Shown: positions 1 to 5,073 of the stretch, piece after piece
How positions within the stretch are numbered: position 1 is the stretch's first letter
Layout: the number at the start of each line of letters is the position of its first letter
NCBI GenBank assembly: GCA_937967685.1
Contig: CALBTX010000013.1
Span: forward strand, 1 to 5,949
Direction: 5' to 3'
DNA from: an uncultured Bacillaceae bacterium
GTDB lineage: Bacteria > Bacillota > Bacilli > Caldalkalibacillales > Caldalkalibacillaceae
Length of the DNA: 5,949 nucleotides
Position numbers and translations under genes: made by a program
The notes under the pieces: generated by a model
Databases searched by the model: none
Told to the model about the DNA's origin: nothing
The model's input: only the letters and a program-made list of their open reading frames with translations

Positions 1-92
1 TGGGGGACGGCACGAAGATGCTGGAAGTGGAAGACGAGGTCGCTGCCAAAGATATTGTGGAGATTTTGGCGGAGTCAATAGAAACAATATGA
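1..92 (+). CDS. C-terminal end of an unidentified protein (5' partial)
   Basis: The window opens inside a reading frame with codons starting at base 3 and ending with TGA at 90-92, giving 29 residues. The tail starts GDGTKMLEVEDEV and continues as an acidic, probably helical stretch (AAKDIVEILAES) before ending in SIETI. It has no cysteine motif, membrane segment or signature that I recognise, so I assign no function. It ends 48 bases before etfB on the same strand, which suggests the same operon and possibly the same acyl-CoA pathway, but that is inference from position only. The frame is believed because it is open to the window edge and is followed by a normal gene start with an SD. Confidence 0.6.
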   Translation, partial: GDGTKMLEVEDEVAAKDIVEILAESIETI

Positions 93-130
93 TCAATATA
101 TCATGTCCAACCATGCGATGATCAACAATG

Positions 131-137
131 GGGTGAG
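131..137 (+). promoter_or_regulatory. Ribosome binding site of etfB
   Basis: GGGTGAG lies three bases before the ATG at 141. The spacing is short but the match is purine-rich, and homology also places the protein start at this ATG (MNIFVLMKRTFDTEEK). Confidence 0.6.
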
Positions 138-140
138 AAG

Positions 141-920
141 ATGAACATATTCGTATTGATGAAACGAACCTTTGATACCGAAGAAAAAATAATCGTGGAA
201 AACAATCGCATCTCCAAAGACGGAGTGGAATGGGTGATTAACCCTTATGATGAATATGCGATCGAAGAGGGCATCAAATTGCGAGAGGAATTTGGCGGTG
301 AAGTGACCGTGGCCTGTATTGGACCAAGCGAGGCAGAAAAGGAATTAAGGACGGCGTTGGCCATGGGAGCGGATAAAGCGATACTCGTCGAAGTGGATGA
401 AGATGAGCTGCAGGGAGATGAACATACAACAGCGCAATTACTGGCCTCTCTCTTGAAAGATCGTCCGTTTGACATCATTCTCGCCGGAAATGTTTCCGTA
501 GACAACGGAGCTGGTCAAGTGGCTCCGCGTGTCGCAGAACTGCTGGATATTCCCCAGGTGACGACGATCACTCACTTGACTGTCGATGCCGATCAGAACA
601 AGGCAACAGTTGAACGTGACGTGGAAGGGGATGTGGAAATCGTCGAAATATCCCTGCCGGCTTTGTTTACCGCCCAACAGGGGCTGAATGAACCCCGCTA
701 CCCATCGCTGCCCGGGATTATGAAAGCGAAGAAGAAGCCGTTGGAGAGTATTCAGCTTGGCGATCTTAAGTTAGAACAACAGGATTTGGCAGCAAAAACC
801 GAGGTTGTGGAAGTATTTCTTCCTCCCGAAAAAAAAGCCGGGCGCATCTTGGAAGGAGAACTGGAAGATCAGGTGAAAGAACTGGCTCACTTGCTGCATT
901 CTGAAGCAAAAGTGATATAA
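141..920 (+). CDS. etfB: Electron transfer flavoprotein, beta subunit
   Basis: EtfB pairs with EtfA to carry electrons from acyl-CoA dehydrogenases to the membrane quinone pool; it acts in the cytoplasm and in this family usually binds AMP. The 259 residues match the usual length. Visible family blocks are the N-terminal strand with KRTFDTEEK (8-16), INPYDEYA (33-40), EVTVACIGP (54-62), LRTALAMGADKA (69-80), the AGNVSVDNGAGQ loop (115-126), VERDVEGDVE (157-166), and the conserved NEPRYPSLPGIMKAKKKP block (183-200). The KRTFDTEEK form is typical of Bacillus-type EtfB. Residues 201-259 form a charged tail. etfA follows after 42 bases, the standard pairing. The start at 141 is supported by the SD and by the N-terminal homology. 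Nothing points to a bifurcating ETF, but motifs alone do not exclude that. Function is confident; the partner dehydrogenase is inferred from gene order. Confidence 0.96.
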   Translation: MNIFVLMKRTFDTEEKIIVENNRISKDGVEWVINPYDEYAIEEGIKLREEFGGEVTVACIGPSEAEKELRTALAMGADKAILVEVDEDELQGDEHTTAQLLASLLKDRPFDIILAGNVSVDNGAGQVAPRVAELLDIPQVTTITHLTVDADQNKATVERDVEGDVEIVEISLPALFTAQQGLNEPRYPSLPGIMKAKKKPLESIQLGDLKLEQQDLAAKTEVVEVFLPPEKKAGRILEGELEDQVKELAHLLHSEAKVI

Positions 921-962
921 GGATTGGAAAACAACAAGCATTGAACTGAGGGAGGAATCTGC

Positions 963-1940
963 ATGTACAGCAATGTTTTGGTTCTCGCCGAAGTAAAGCA
1001 TGGCCACGTCAGAAATGTCACGTTTGAAACGATTGCGGCTGCGCGAACCATCAGTGCGGACGGCCAAATTACCGCCGCCCTGTTCGGCACGGATATGAAC
1101 GGGTACGCTGAAGAATTGATTTATCACGGAGCAGACCGGGTCGTACTCGTTCCGGACGCAGCCTTAAATCAATATACGACAGACGGTTATCGACAAGCTC
1201 TGCTCCAACTGATTGATGAACGGCAGCCCGACGCCGTTCTTTTGGGGCATACGGCTCAAGGAAGAGACTTGAGCCCGCGAATTGCAGCCAGACTGAACAG
1301 CGGACTTATTTCTGATGTGATCGAAGTGAAGATGAGCGAAGGGAAACCAGAATTTATACGCCCGATATATTCCGGAAAGGCCTTTTCCAGAAAACGAGCG
1401 AAAGATGGGGACGGCCCTTTGGTGGTCACCGTGCGTCCCAACAACATCCCTGTCTTGGCAAGAGACGTATCCCGTCAGGTCGATGTGCAGGAGATACCGG
1501 TTGAAATAAAGGACTTGCGCACGGTTGTTCGGGAAGTCATCCAAAAGACATCGGAAGGTGTTGATTTAAGCGAAGCCAGAGTAATTGTAGCGGGAGGGCG
1601 GGGTGTCAAAAGTGCCGACGGTTTCAAACCGCTGCAAGAATTGGCGGATGTCTTGGGAGGAGCTGTAGGCGCTTCCCGCGGAGCCTGCGATGCGGGGTAC
1701 TGTGATTATTCCTTGCAAATTGGGCAAACGGGGAAAGTGGTCACACCGGATTTGTATATTGCTTGCGGCATATCCGGAGCCATTCAACACTTGGCAGGGA
1801 TGTCCAATTCCAAAGTGATTGTGGCGATTAATAAAGATCCCGAAGCTGAAATATTCAAAGTCGCTGATTACGGCATCGTCGGAGATTTGTTTGAAGTTGT
1901 GCCATTGCTCATTGATGAAATCAAGCAGATGGTTCATTAA
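963..1940 (+). CDS. etfA: Electron transfer flavoprotein, alpha subunit
   Basis: EtfA carries the redox-active FAD of the EtfAB dimer. At 325 residues it has normal length. Residues 1-180 form the variable N-terminal domain, with AVLLGHTAQGRDLSPRIAAR (91-110), the usual adenine-nucleotide-fold segment. The FAD domain follows: GGRGVKSADGF (211-221), GAVGASRGACDAGYCDYS (233-250), LQIGQTGKVVTPDLYIACG (251-269), SGAIQHLAGM (271-280), and VAINKDPEAEIFKVADYGIV (287-306). These are the expected FAD-contacting blocks, with SR, QTG and SGAIQH all intact. The two cysteines in CDAGYC are, as far as I recall, common in Firmicute EtfA and not special. An SD (GAGGGAGG, 948-955) sits seven bases before the ATG. 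A dedicated acyl-CoA dehydrogenase gene starts 40 bases downstream, suggesting this ETF serves that enzyme; a general housekeeping ETF is the alternative. Confidence 0.96.
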   Translation: MYSNVLVLAEVKHGHVRNVTFETIAAARTISADGQITAALFGTDMNGYAEELIYHGADRVVLVPDAALNQYTTDGYRQALLQLIDERQPDAVLLGHTAQGRDLSPRIAARLNSGLISDVIEVKMSEGKPEFIRPIYSGKAFSRKRAKDGDGPLVVTVRPNNIPVLARDVSRQVDVQEIPVEIKDLRTVVREVIQKTSEGVDLSEARVIVAGGRGVKSADGFKPLQELADVLGGAVGASRGACDAGYCDYSLQIGQTGKVVTPDLYIACGISGAIQHLAGMSNSKVIVAINKDPEAEIFKVADYGIVGDLFEVVPLLIDEIKQMVH

Positions 1941-1965
1941 GACAGATTCAGATTATAACGAATGG

Positions 1966-1973
1966 AAAGAAGG
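1966..1973 (+). promoter_or_regulatory. Ribosome binding site fixing the acyl-CoA dehydrogenase start
   Basis: AAAGAAGG-like purine run (AAAGAAGGT at about 1966-1973) lies seven bases before the ATG at 1981. The frame is open upstream to an ATG at 1819, but that longer form would overlap etfA by 122 bases. It would also add 54 residues not expected in this family, so 1981 is chosen. Confidence 0.65.
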
Positions 1974-1980
1974 TATATTG

Positions 1981-3126
1981 ATGTTCATACACTTGACGGA
2001 AGAACAAGAACTGATTCGTAAGACAGTCAGAGAGTTTGCTGAAAAGGAGATCGCCCCTGTTTCCGAAAAACTGTGGGAAGAGCAGCAGTTTCCATACGAG
2101 ATCTGGGCCAAAGCGGGTGAACTGGGACTCATCGGACTGCCTTATCCTGAAAAATACAACGGTGGTGGAGGGGATTGGCTATCATTTGTCATCGTTCTGG
2201 AAGAGTTGGCCCGTATCGATTGCGCTGTTGCCAATGCTTTGATGGCCAATTCTTCGGCAGCCAGTTTAATCAATCATTATGGCACGGAAGAGCAAAAAGA
2301 AAAGTATCTGAAGCCTATACTGACCGGGGAAAAAATAGGCGCCATCGGCTTGACAGAGCCCAATGCCGGCTCCGATGCTGCCGCCATACAAACGAGTGCG
2401 GTTCTGGATGGGTCTGAGTGGGTCATCAATGGCTCCAAAATATTTATCAGCAACTCGGATAATGAGATCACCGGTCCGGTAGTGATTGCCGCGGTGACGG
2501 GCACAAAAGAAAACGGCCGCAGCGAAATTTCAAACTTTATCATTCCGAATGGCATTGAAGGTTTTTCTTATGGACGAAAATTAAACAAGATCGGCTGGAG
2601 AGCTTCAAGTACGGGAGAATTGTTTTTTGATCAAGTGCGTGTCCCGCAAGAAAACTTGTTGGGACAAAGGGGAGCGGGTCTAAGGCAAACGCTATCCACA
2701 ATCAGCACCGGTCGGATTTTGATTGCCGCCATGGGCTTGGGGATCCTTCAGGGCTCATTGGATCGGTCCATGGCGTATATGGAAGAAAGAAAAGCATTTG
2801 GCAAACCGCTCACCGATCTTCAGGCGTTAAGGTTTAAAGTTTCAGATATGGCCACCCATACACATGCTGCACGTTTAATGATCTATCATGCGGCATCTTT
2901 GAGAGACGCCGGCAAACCTTTTGACAAAGAATCATCCATGGCCAAACTGTTCGCCACCGAAAAAGCGATGGAAGCCGCTCATCAAGCCATACAAATCCAC
3001 GGAGGCTTTGGCATTATGAGCGAGTACGCCGTGAGCCGAGCTTTCGGGGATGCCAAAGTGTTAGAAATTGTTGAGGGCACATCGGAGATACAGAGGGAGA
3101 TTATTTCACGCTTGTTGTTTCAGTAA
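1981..3126 (+). CDS. Acyl-CoA dehydrogenase (FAD-dependent)
   Basis: Introduces a trans alpha,beta double bond into an acyl-CoA and passes electrons to ETF, here probably the adjacent EtfAB. The 381 residues match the family. The N-terminal helical domain starts LTEEQELIRKTVREFAEKEIAP (5-26). The central beta domain has the FAD/substrate motif TEPNAGSD (125-132), WVINGSKIFISN (147-158) and GWRASSTGELFFDQVRVP (205-222). The C-terminal domain has GRILIAAMGLG (244-254), ERKAFGKPLTDLQALRFKVSDM (269-290), QIHGGFGIMSEYAV (338-351), and VEGTSEIQREI (364-374). Glu365 of the EGT motif aligns with the catalytic base of medium- and short-chain enzymes. The segment before it reads AFGDAK where most relatives have RDAK, a modest departure near the cofactor. 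Substrate cannot be read from sequence; the Glu position and neighbours suggest a short or branched acyl-CoA. Followed by a 122-base spacer holding stem-loop repeats. Confidence 0.93.
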   Translation: MFIHLTEEQELIRKTVREFAEKEIAPVSEKLWEEQQFPYEIWAKAGELGLIGLPYPEKYNGGGGDWLSFVIVLEELARIDCAVANALMANSSAASLINHYGTEEQKEKYLKPILTGEKIGAIGLTEPNAGSDAAAIQTSAVLDGSEWVINGSKIFISNSDNEITGPVVIAAVTGTKENGRSEISNFIIPNGIEGFSYGRKLNKIGWRASSTGELFFDQVRVPQENLLGQRGAGLRQTLSTISTGRILIAAMGLGILQGSLDRSMAYMEERKAFGKPLTDLQALRFKVSDMATHTHAARLMIYHAASLRDAGKPFDKESSMAKLFATEKAMEAAHQAIQIHGGFGIMSEYAVSRAFGDAKVLEIVEGTSEIQREIISRLLFQ

Positions 3127-3175
3127 ACGTGCAACCAATGTGAGCTGGATGCCGGAGAAAACATACAGAGACATA

Positions 3176-3227
3176 GGAAGACTAACTTCGGAAGACTAAC
3201 TTCCGGAGACATAAGCAGGCTAACTGC
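3176..3227 (+). repeat. Three small stem-loop repeats between the acyl-CoA dehydrogenase and maoC genes
   Basis: GGAAGACTAACTTC occurs twice in perfect tandem (3176-3189 and 3190-3203). Each copy folds as GAAG-ACTAA-CTTC; the second extends to GGAAG/CTTCC (3190-3204). A diverged third unit at 3215-3227 is GCAG-GCTAA-CTGC, where one A-T pair has become C-G on both arms, so pairing is kept. GAGACATA precedes the first unit (3168-3175) and the third (3206-3213), so a larger block appears to have been duplicated. The third stem-loop ends three bases before the maoC SD (3231-3238). Stems of four or five pairs are weak individually. The pattern is seen directly; any regulatory or protein-binding role is inference. 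Confidence 0.7.
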
Positions 3228-3230
3228 GTA

Positions 3231-3238
3231 AAGGAAGG
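3231..3238 (+). promoter_or_regulatory. Ribosome binding site of the maoC-type gene
   Basis: AAGGAAGG ends ten bases before the ATG at 3249. Another ATG at 3242 is out of frame and is not used by the hydratase frame. Confidence 0.6.
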
Positions 3239-3248
3239 ACGATGCACC

Positions 3249-3689
3249 ATGAGTTTTCAACAGCTGAGATTTGAAGATATTGAAATAGGGAAAGAGGCAG
3301 TGATTCAACGTACGATTACGGAAGAAGATGTCAATACGTTTGGAGAACTTTCGGGTGATTTGAATCCATTGCACATGGACGAACAGTTTGCTTCAAAAAC
3401 GCCTTTTGGGCGCCGGGTTGTCCACGGTATGTTTACGGCCGCTTTAGTTTCTGCCACACATACGTCTTTAACCGGTCCGGGCTATGTTTATGTGGGACAA
3501 GAACTGAATTTTAAAGGTCCGGTCCATATAGGTGATACGCTGACGGTGTCCGTCACCGTGGTCGAGAAAAAAACGGCGAAAAGCATACTGGTCATGGAAA
3601 CAAAGGTCACCAATCAAAATGGGCAGCTGATTCTTGATGGAAAGTCAGCATTAAAGGAGTTGGCCGCTTTACAGCAGGCAAAGCAGTGA
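3249..3689 (+). CDS. MaoC-like (R)-specific enoyl-CoA hydratase
   Basis: A single hot-dog-fold protein of 146 residues, the size of PhaJ-type (R)-specific enoyl-CoA hydratases, which add water to trans-2-enoyl-CoA to give (R)-3-hydroxyacyl-CoA. The hydratase-2 motif is complete: FGELSGDLNPLHMDEQFAS (31-49), with Asp37 and His42 matching the catalytic Asp/His pair of PhaJ. It is followed by GRRVVHGMFTAAL (roughly 54-66) and the hot-dog strand YVGQELNFKGPVHIGDTL. No second hot-dog repeat, signal or membrane segment is seen. It lies between the acyl-CoA dehydrogenase and the alcohol dehydrogenase genes, as expected for the hydration step after desaturation. A second hydratase of opposite expected stereochemistry lies downstream, so the two may use different substrates or produce opposite isomers. 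Alternatives are a phosphate acetyl/butyryltransferase-associated MaoC or a thioesterase of the same fold; the intact motif favours a hydratase. Confidence 0.88.
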   Translation: MSFQQLRFEDIEIGKEAVIQRTITEEDVNTFGELSGDLNPLHMDEQFASKTPFGRRVVHGMFTAALVSATHTSLTGPGYVYVGQELNFKGPVHIGDTLTVSVTVVEKKTAKSILVMETKVTNQNGQLILDGKSALKELAALQQAKQ

Positions 3690-3707
3690 TTGGCCACTGA
3701 TTGGCCA
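3687..3707 (+). repeat. Tandem 11-base repeat over the maoC stop codon
   Basis: TGATTGGCCA occurs at 3687-3696 and 3698-3707 with a period of 11. The first TGA is the stop codon of the hydratase. The two TGGCCA copies (3691-3696 and 3702-3707) are self-complementary and can form a 6-bp stem with a 5-base loop. There is no T-run, so this is not a typical terminator. Confidence 0.6.
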
Positions 3708-3718
3708 TAGTATATTAA

Positions 3719-3731
3719 CTGAAAATTTCAG
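3719..3731 (+). promoter_or_regulatory. 13-base palindrome, possible operator
   Basis: CTGAAAATTTCAG is a perfect dyad around A3725, immediately before the alcohol dehydrogenase gene. TATATT at 3711-3716 resembles a -10 box, and TTGGCC at 3690-3695 is a poor -35 at 15-base spacing. A regulator site over a weak internal promoter is possible. It does not match the FadR operator of Bacillus as I recall it. Short AT-rich dyads also arise by chance. Confidence 0.25.
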
Positions 3732-3734
3732 AAT

Positions 3735-3739
3735 GGGAG
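3735..3739 (+). promoter_or_regulatory. Ribosome binding site fixing the alcohol dehydrogenase start
   Basis: GGGAG lies eight bases before ATG 3748. An in-frame ATG at 3733 has no SD in front of it (the preceding sequence is the A/T-rich palindrome) and would add only MGAGT, so 3748 is preferred. Confidence 0.55.
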
Positions 3740-3747
3740 CAGGGACG

Positions 3748-4941
3748 ATGAAAGAGGTTTGGAAATTCCATACGGCTGGATCGATTCAGTTCGGCGTCGG
3801 TGCGATTAAACGGCTTCCCCTCATATTAAAACCGTATAAAAAGATTGCGGTTATTACTGATCCCGGCATTGTCCAAGCCGGTTTATTGGATCGGGTCTTA
3901 CACATTCTTCATAATGAAGGCCTCCAACCTTTGATATACGATGAGGCTATGCCGGAACCTTCCATGTCATCGGTTTTGTATTGTTTTTCACAAGTGGAAG
4001 CCGATCAACCTGAAGCAATCATTGCCTTGGGAGGGGGATCCTGTATTGATCTGGCCAAGTTTACTTCTTTGTTGCTGACTTACGGAGGGCATCCCTTGGA
4101 CTACGCCGGTGAGAATCAAGTGCCGGGGAACATCCGTCCTGTCATTGCCATTCCGACAACGGCCGGTACAGGATCGGAGGTATCTCCTGTTGCGATCGTC
4201 ACCGATGAGAACACCAATCTTAAGGTGGGTATTTCGGATAACCACTTAAGACCGGCCGTGGCTTTGTTGGATCCGGAATTAACATTGAAGCTTCCGCCTT
4301 ATATTACGGCATGTACGGGCATGGACGCCTTGGCTCAAGCGATCGAAGCGTATTACGCAGCAGATTATCGGTTTATTGACACGGAAGAAGACTTGATTTA
4401 CCAAGGTTCCAATCCTCTAAGCGACCATTTGGCAGAAAAAGCGATTCGGCTCATCTCGCAAAACCTGCGAATGGCCGTTCATCAAGGCCACAATCTTGAA
4501 GCTCGTTCAAACATGTTGTTAGGGAGTTTGTTTTCTGCGCTTTCCTTTACGAATTCGGGAACATCATTACTTCATGCTTTGGCCTATCCAGTTGCGGAAA
4601 AGACGAAAAAAGCCCACGGTGAAATCATCGGACTTCTTCTGCCTTATGTCATGCAATACAATGCGGCAGCATGTATGGATAAAATGGCCAAGATCGCTGA
4701 ATGGCTTGGTGAAAATGACCCCCGTTTATCTTTAGCAGACAAAGTAAAACGAAGCACGGATGCTGTTTTCCGATTGCTGCATGATTTGCGAATGCCTGTA
4801 AAGCTGGCTGACATCGGCATAAAAAAAGAACACATTCCTGAGATGGTGGATAAGTCTCTCACGATTGACCGGTTAATCAGAATTAACCCCAAAATTCCCC
4901 GTGCGGATGAAGTGAAGTCGTTGCTGTACAGGGCGCTGTAA
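3748..4941 (+). CDS. Iron-type (group III) alcohol dehydrogenase, HOT/ADHFE1-like
   Basis: 397 residues, normal for NAD(P)-dependent iron-alcohol dehydrogenases, which interconvert alcohols or hydroxy acids and aldehydes. The Rossmann-like N-terminal half has IQFGVGAIKRLP (13-24), GGGSCIDLAK (95-104) and PTTAGTGSEVSPVAIVTD (136-153). The helical C-terminal half has GMDALAQAIEAYY (191-203), HALAYPV (276-282), KAHGEIIGLLLP (288-299) and NPKIPR (380-385). Of the usual four metal ligands, Asp193, His276 and His290 are present but the second, normally His, is Gln197. Tyr280 stands where FucO has another conserved His. Residues about 205-220, ending YQGSNPLSD, are an insertion relative to FucO-type enzymes and resemble human hydroxyacid-oxoacid transhydrogenase (ADHFE1), which also has SYP at the Tyr280 position. 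A hydroxy acid such as 3-hydroxypropionate, 3-hydroxyisobutyrate or 4-hydroxybutyrate is a plausible substrate by inference. Confidence 0.88.
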   Translation: MKEVWKFHTAGSIQFGVGAIKRLPLILKPYKKIAVITDPGIVQAGLLDRVLHILHNEGLQPLIYDEAMPEPSMSSVLYCFSQVEADQPEAIIALGGGSCIDLAKFTSLLLTYGGHPLDYAGENQVPGNIRPVIAIPTTAGTGSEVSPVAIVTDENTNLKVGISDNHLRPAVALLDPELTLKLPPYITACTGMDALAQAIEAYYAADYRFIDTEEDLIYQGSNPLSDHLAEKAIRLISQNLRMAVHQGHNLEARSNMLLGSLFSALSFTNSGTSLLHALAYPVAEKTKKAHGEIIGLLLPYVMQYNAAACMDKMAKIAEWLGENDPRLSLADKVKRSTDAVFRLLHDLRMPVKLADIGIKKEHIPEMVDKSLTIDRLIRINPKIPRADEVKSLLYRAL

Positions 4942-4951
4942 TTTTCCGTTC

Positions 4952-4967
4952 ATCGCCGAAAGGCGAT
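4952..4967 (+). promoter_or_regulatory. GAAA-tetraloop hairpin before a cryptic SD
   Basis: ATCGCC (4952-4957) and GGCGAT (4962-4967) form a perfect 6-bp stem closed by GAAA, a stable GNRA tetraloop. It starts 10 bases after the alcohol dehydrogenase stop. No T-run follows on either strand, so it is not a canonical terminator. An AAAAGG SD-like sequence begins at 4969. It could be an mRNA processing or stabilising element, or part of a leader; this is inference. Confidence 0.4.
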
Positions 4968-4982
4968 CAAAAGGTGATATTG

Positions 4983-5009
4983 ATGCTCATATTATATGGC
5001 CATCGCTAG
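4983..5009 (+). CDS. Possible 8-codon leader ORF (MLILYGHR)
   Basis: ATG 4983 is preceded by AAAAGGTGAT (4969-4978), a good SD at about the right distance, and runs eight codons to TAG at 5007-5009. The stop codon coincides with the first three bases of the first 16-base repeat. An SD this good with no full-length gene behind it suggests either a leader peptide for the crotonase gene or the remnant of a lost or moved start. There is no run of one amino acid to suggest an attenuator. Very short ORFs often occur by chance. Confidence 0.2.
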   Translation: MLILYGHR

Positions 5010-5048
5010 GTTCCTTTTTAGAAGGTTATCGGTAGGTTCCTTTTTAGA
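5007..5048 (+). repeat. Direct repeat, 16 bases at 26-base period, before the crotonase gene
   Basis: TAGGTTCCTTTTTAGA is present at 5007-5022 and 5033-5048 without mismatch. The bases after each copy diverge (AGGTTATCGG against GGATTTAATG), so only the first 16 of 26 remain identical. The pyrimidine core TTCCTTT can pair with AGAGGAA (5064-5070) in the SD region of the downstream gene. That gives seven pairs including one G-U, in either copy. Confidence 0.7.
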
Positions 5049-5060
5049 GGATTTAATGAA

Positions 5061-5068
5061 GGGAGAGG
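5061..5068 (+). promoter_or_regulatory. Ribosome binding site fixing the crotonase start
   Basis: GGGAGAGG ends five bases before ATG 5074. Upstream in-frame ATGs at 4996 and 5056 lack an SD, and the longer form would translate the direct repeat into residues unlike the family, so 5074 is chosen. Confidence 0.7.
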
Positions 5069-5073
5069 AAACA

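Noticed and set aside
89..125. ATGATCAA occurring twice (89-96 and 118-125) in the spacer before etfB
   Set aside because: Eight bases at this distance in AT-rich sequence is weak, and no promoter boxes accompany it.
1680..1708. Cysteine pair CDAGYC in EtfA as a possible extra redox or metal site
   Set aside because: To my recollection this sequence is common in Firmicute EtfA proteins, and two cysteines alone do not make a cluster site.
1930..1959. Possible promoter with TATAAC (1954-1959) before the acyl-CoA dehydrogenase
   Set aside because: No acceptable -35 box at 16-18 bases, and the box lies in a 40-base spacer of an apparent operon.
1819..1980. Upstream extension of the acyl-CoA dehydrogenase frame, starting at ATG 1819
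   Set aside because: It overlaps etfA in another frame and adds 54 residues not found in the family; the SD and homology place the start at 1981.
3149..3199. 16-codon ORF starting MPEKTYRD between the acyl-CoA dehydrogenase and maoC genes
   Set aside because: No SD before it, and its end runs into the stem-loop repeats; most likely chance.
3120..3374. Minus-strand ORF of 84 codons across the acyl-CoA dehydrogenase-maoC spacer
   Set aside because: It overlaps the start of the well-supported hydratase, has no recognisable motif or SD, and is best explained as a shadow frame.
4996..5073. 26-residue N-terminal extension of the crotonase from ATG 4996
   Set aside because: No SD at a suitable distance, and the extension is mostly translated repeat. 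ATG 5074 has a strong SD and gives the normal family length.
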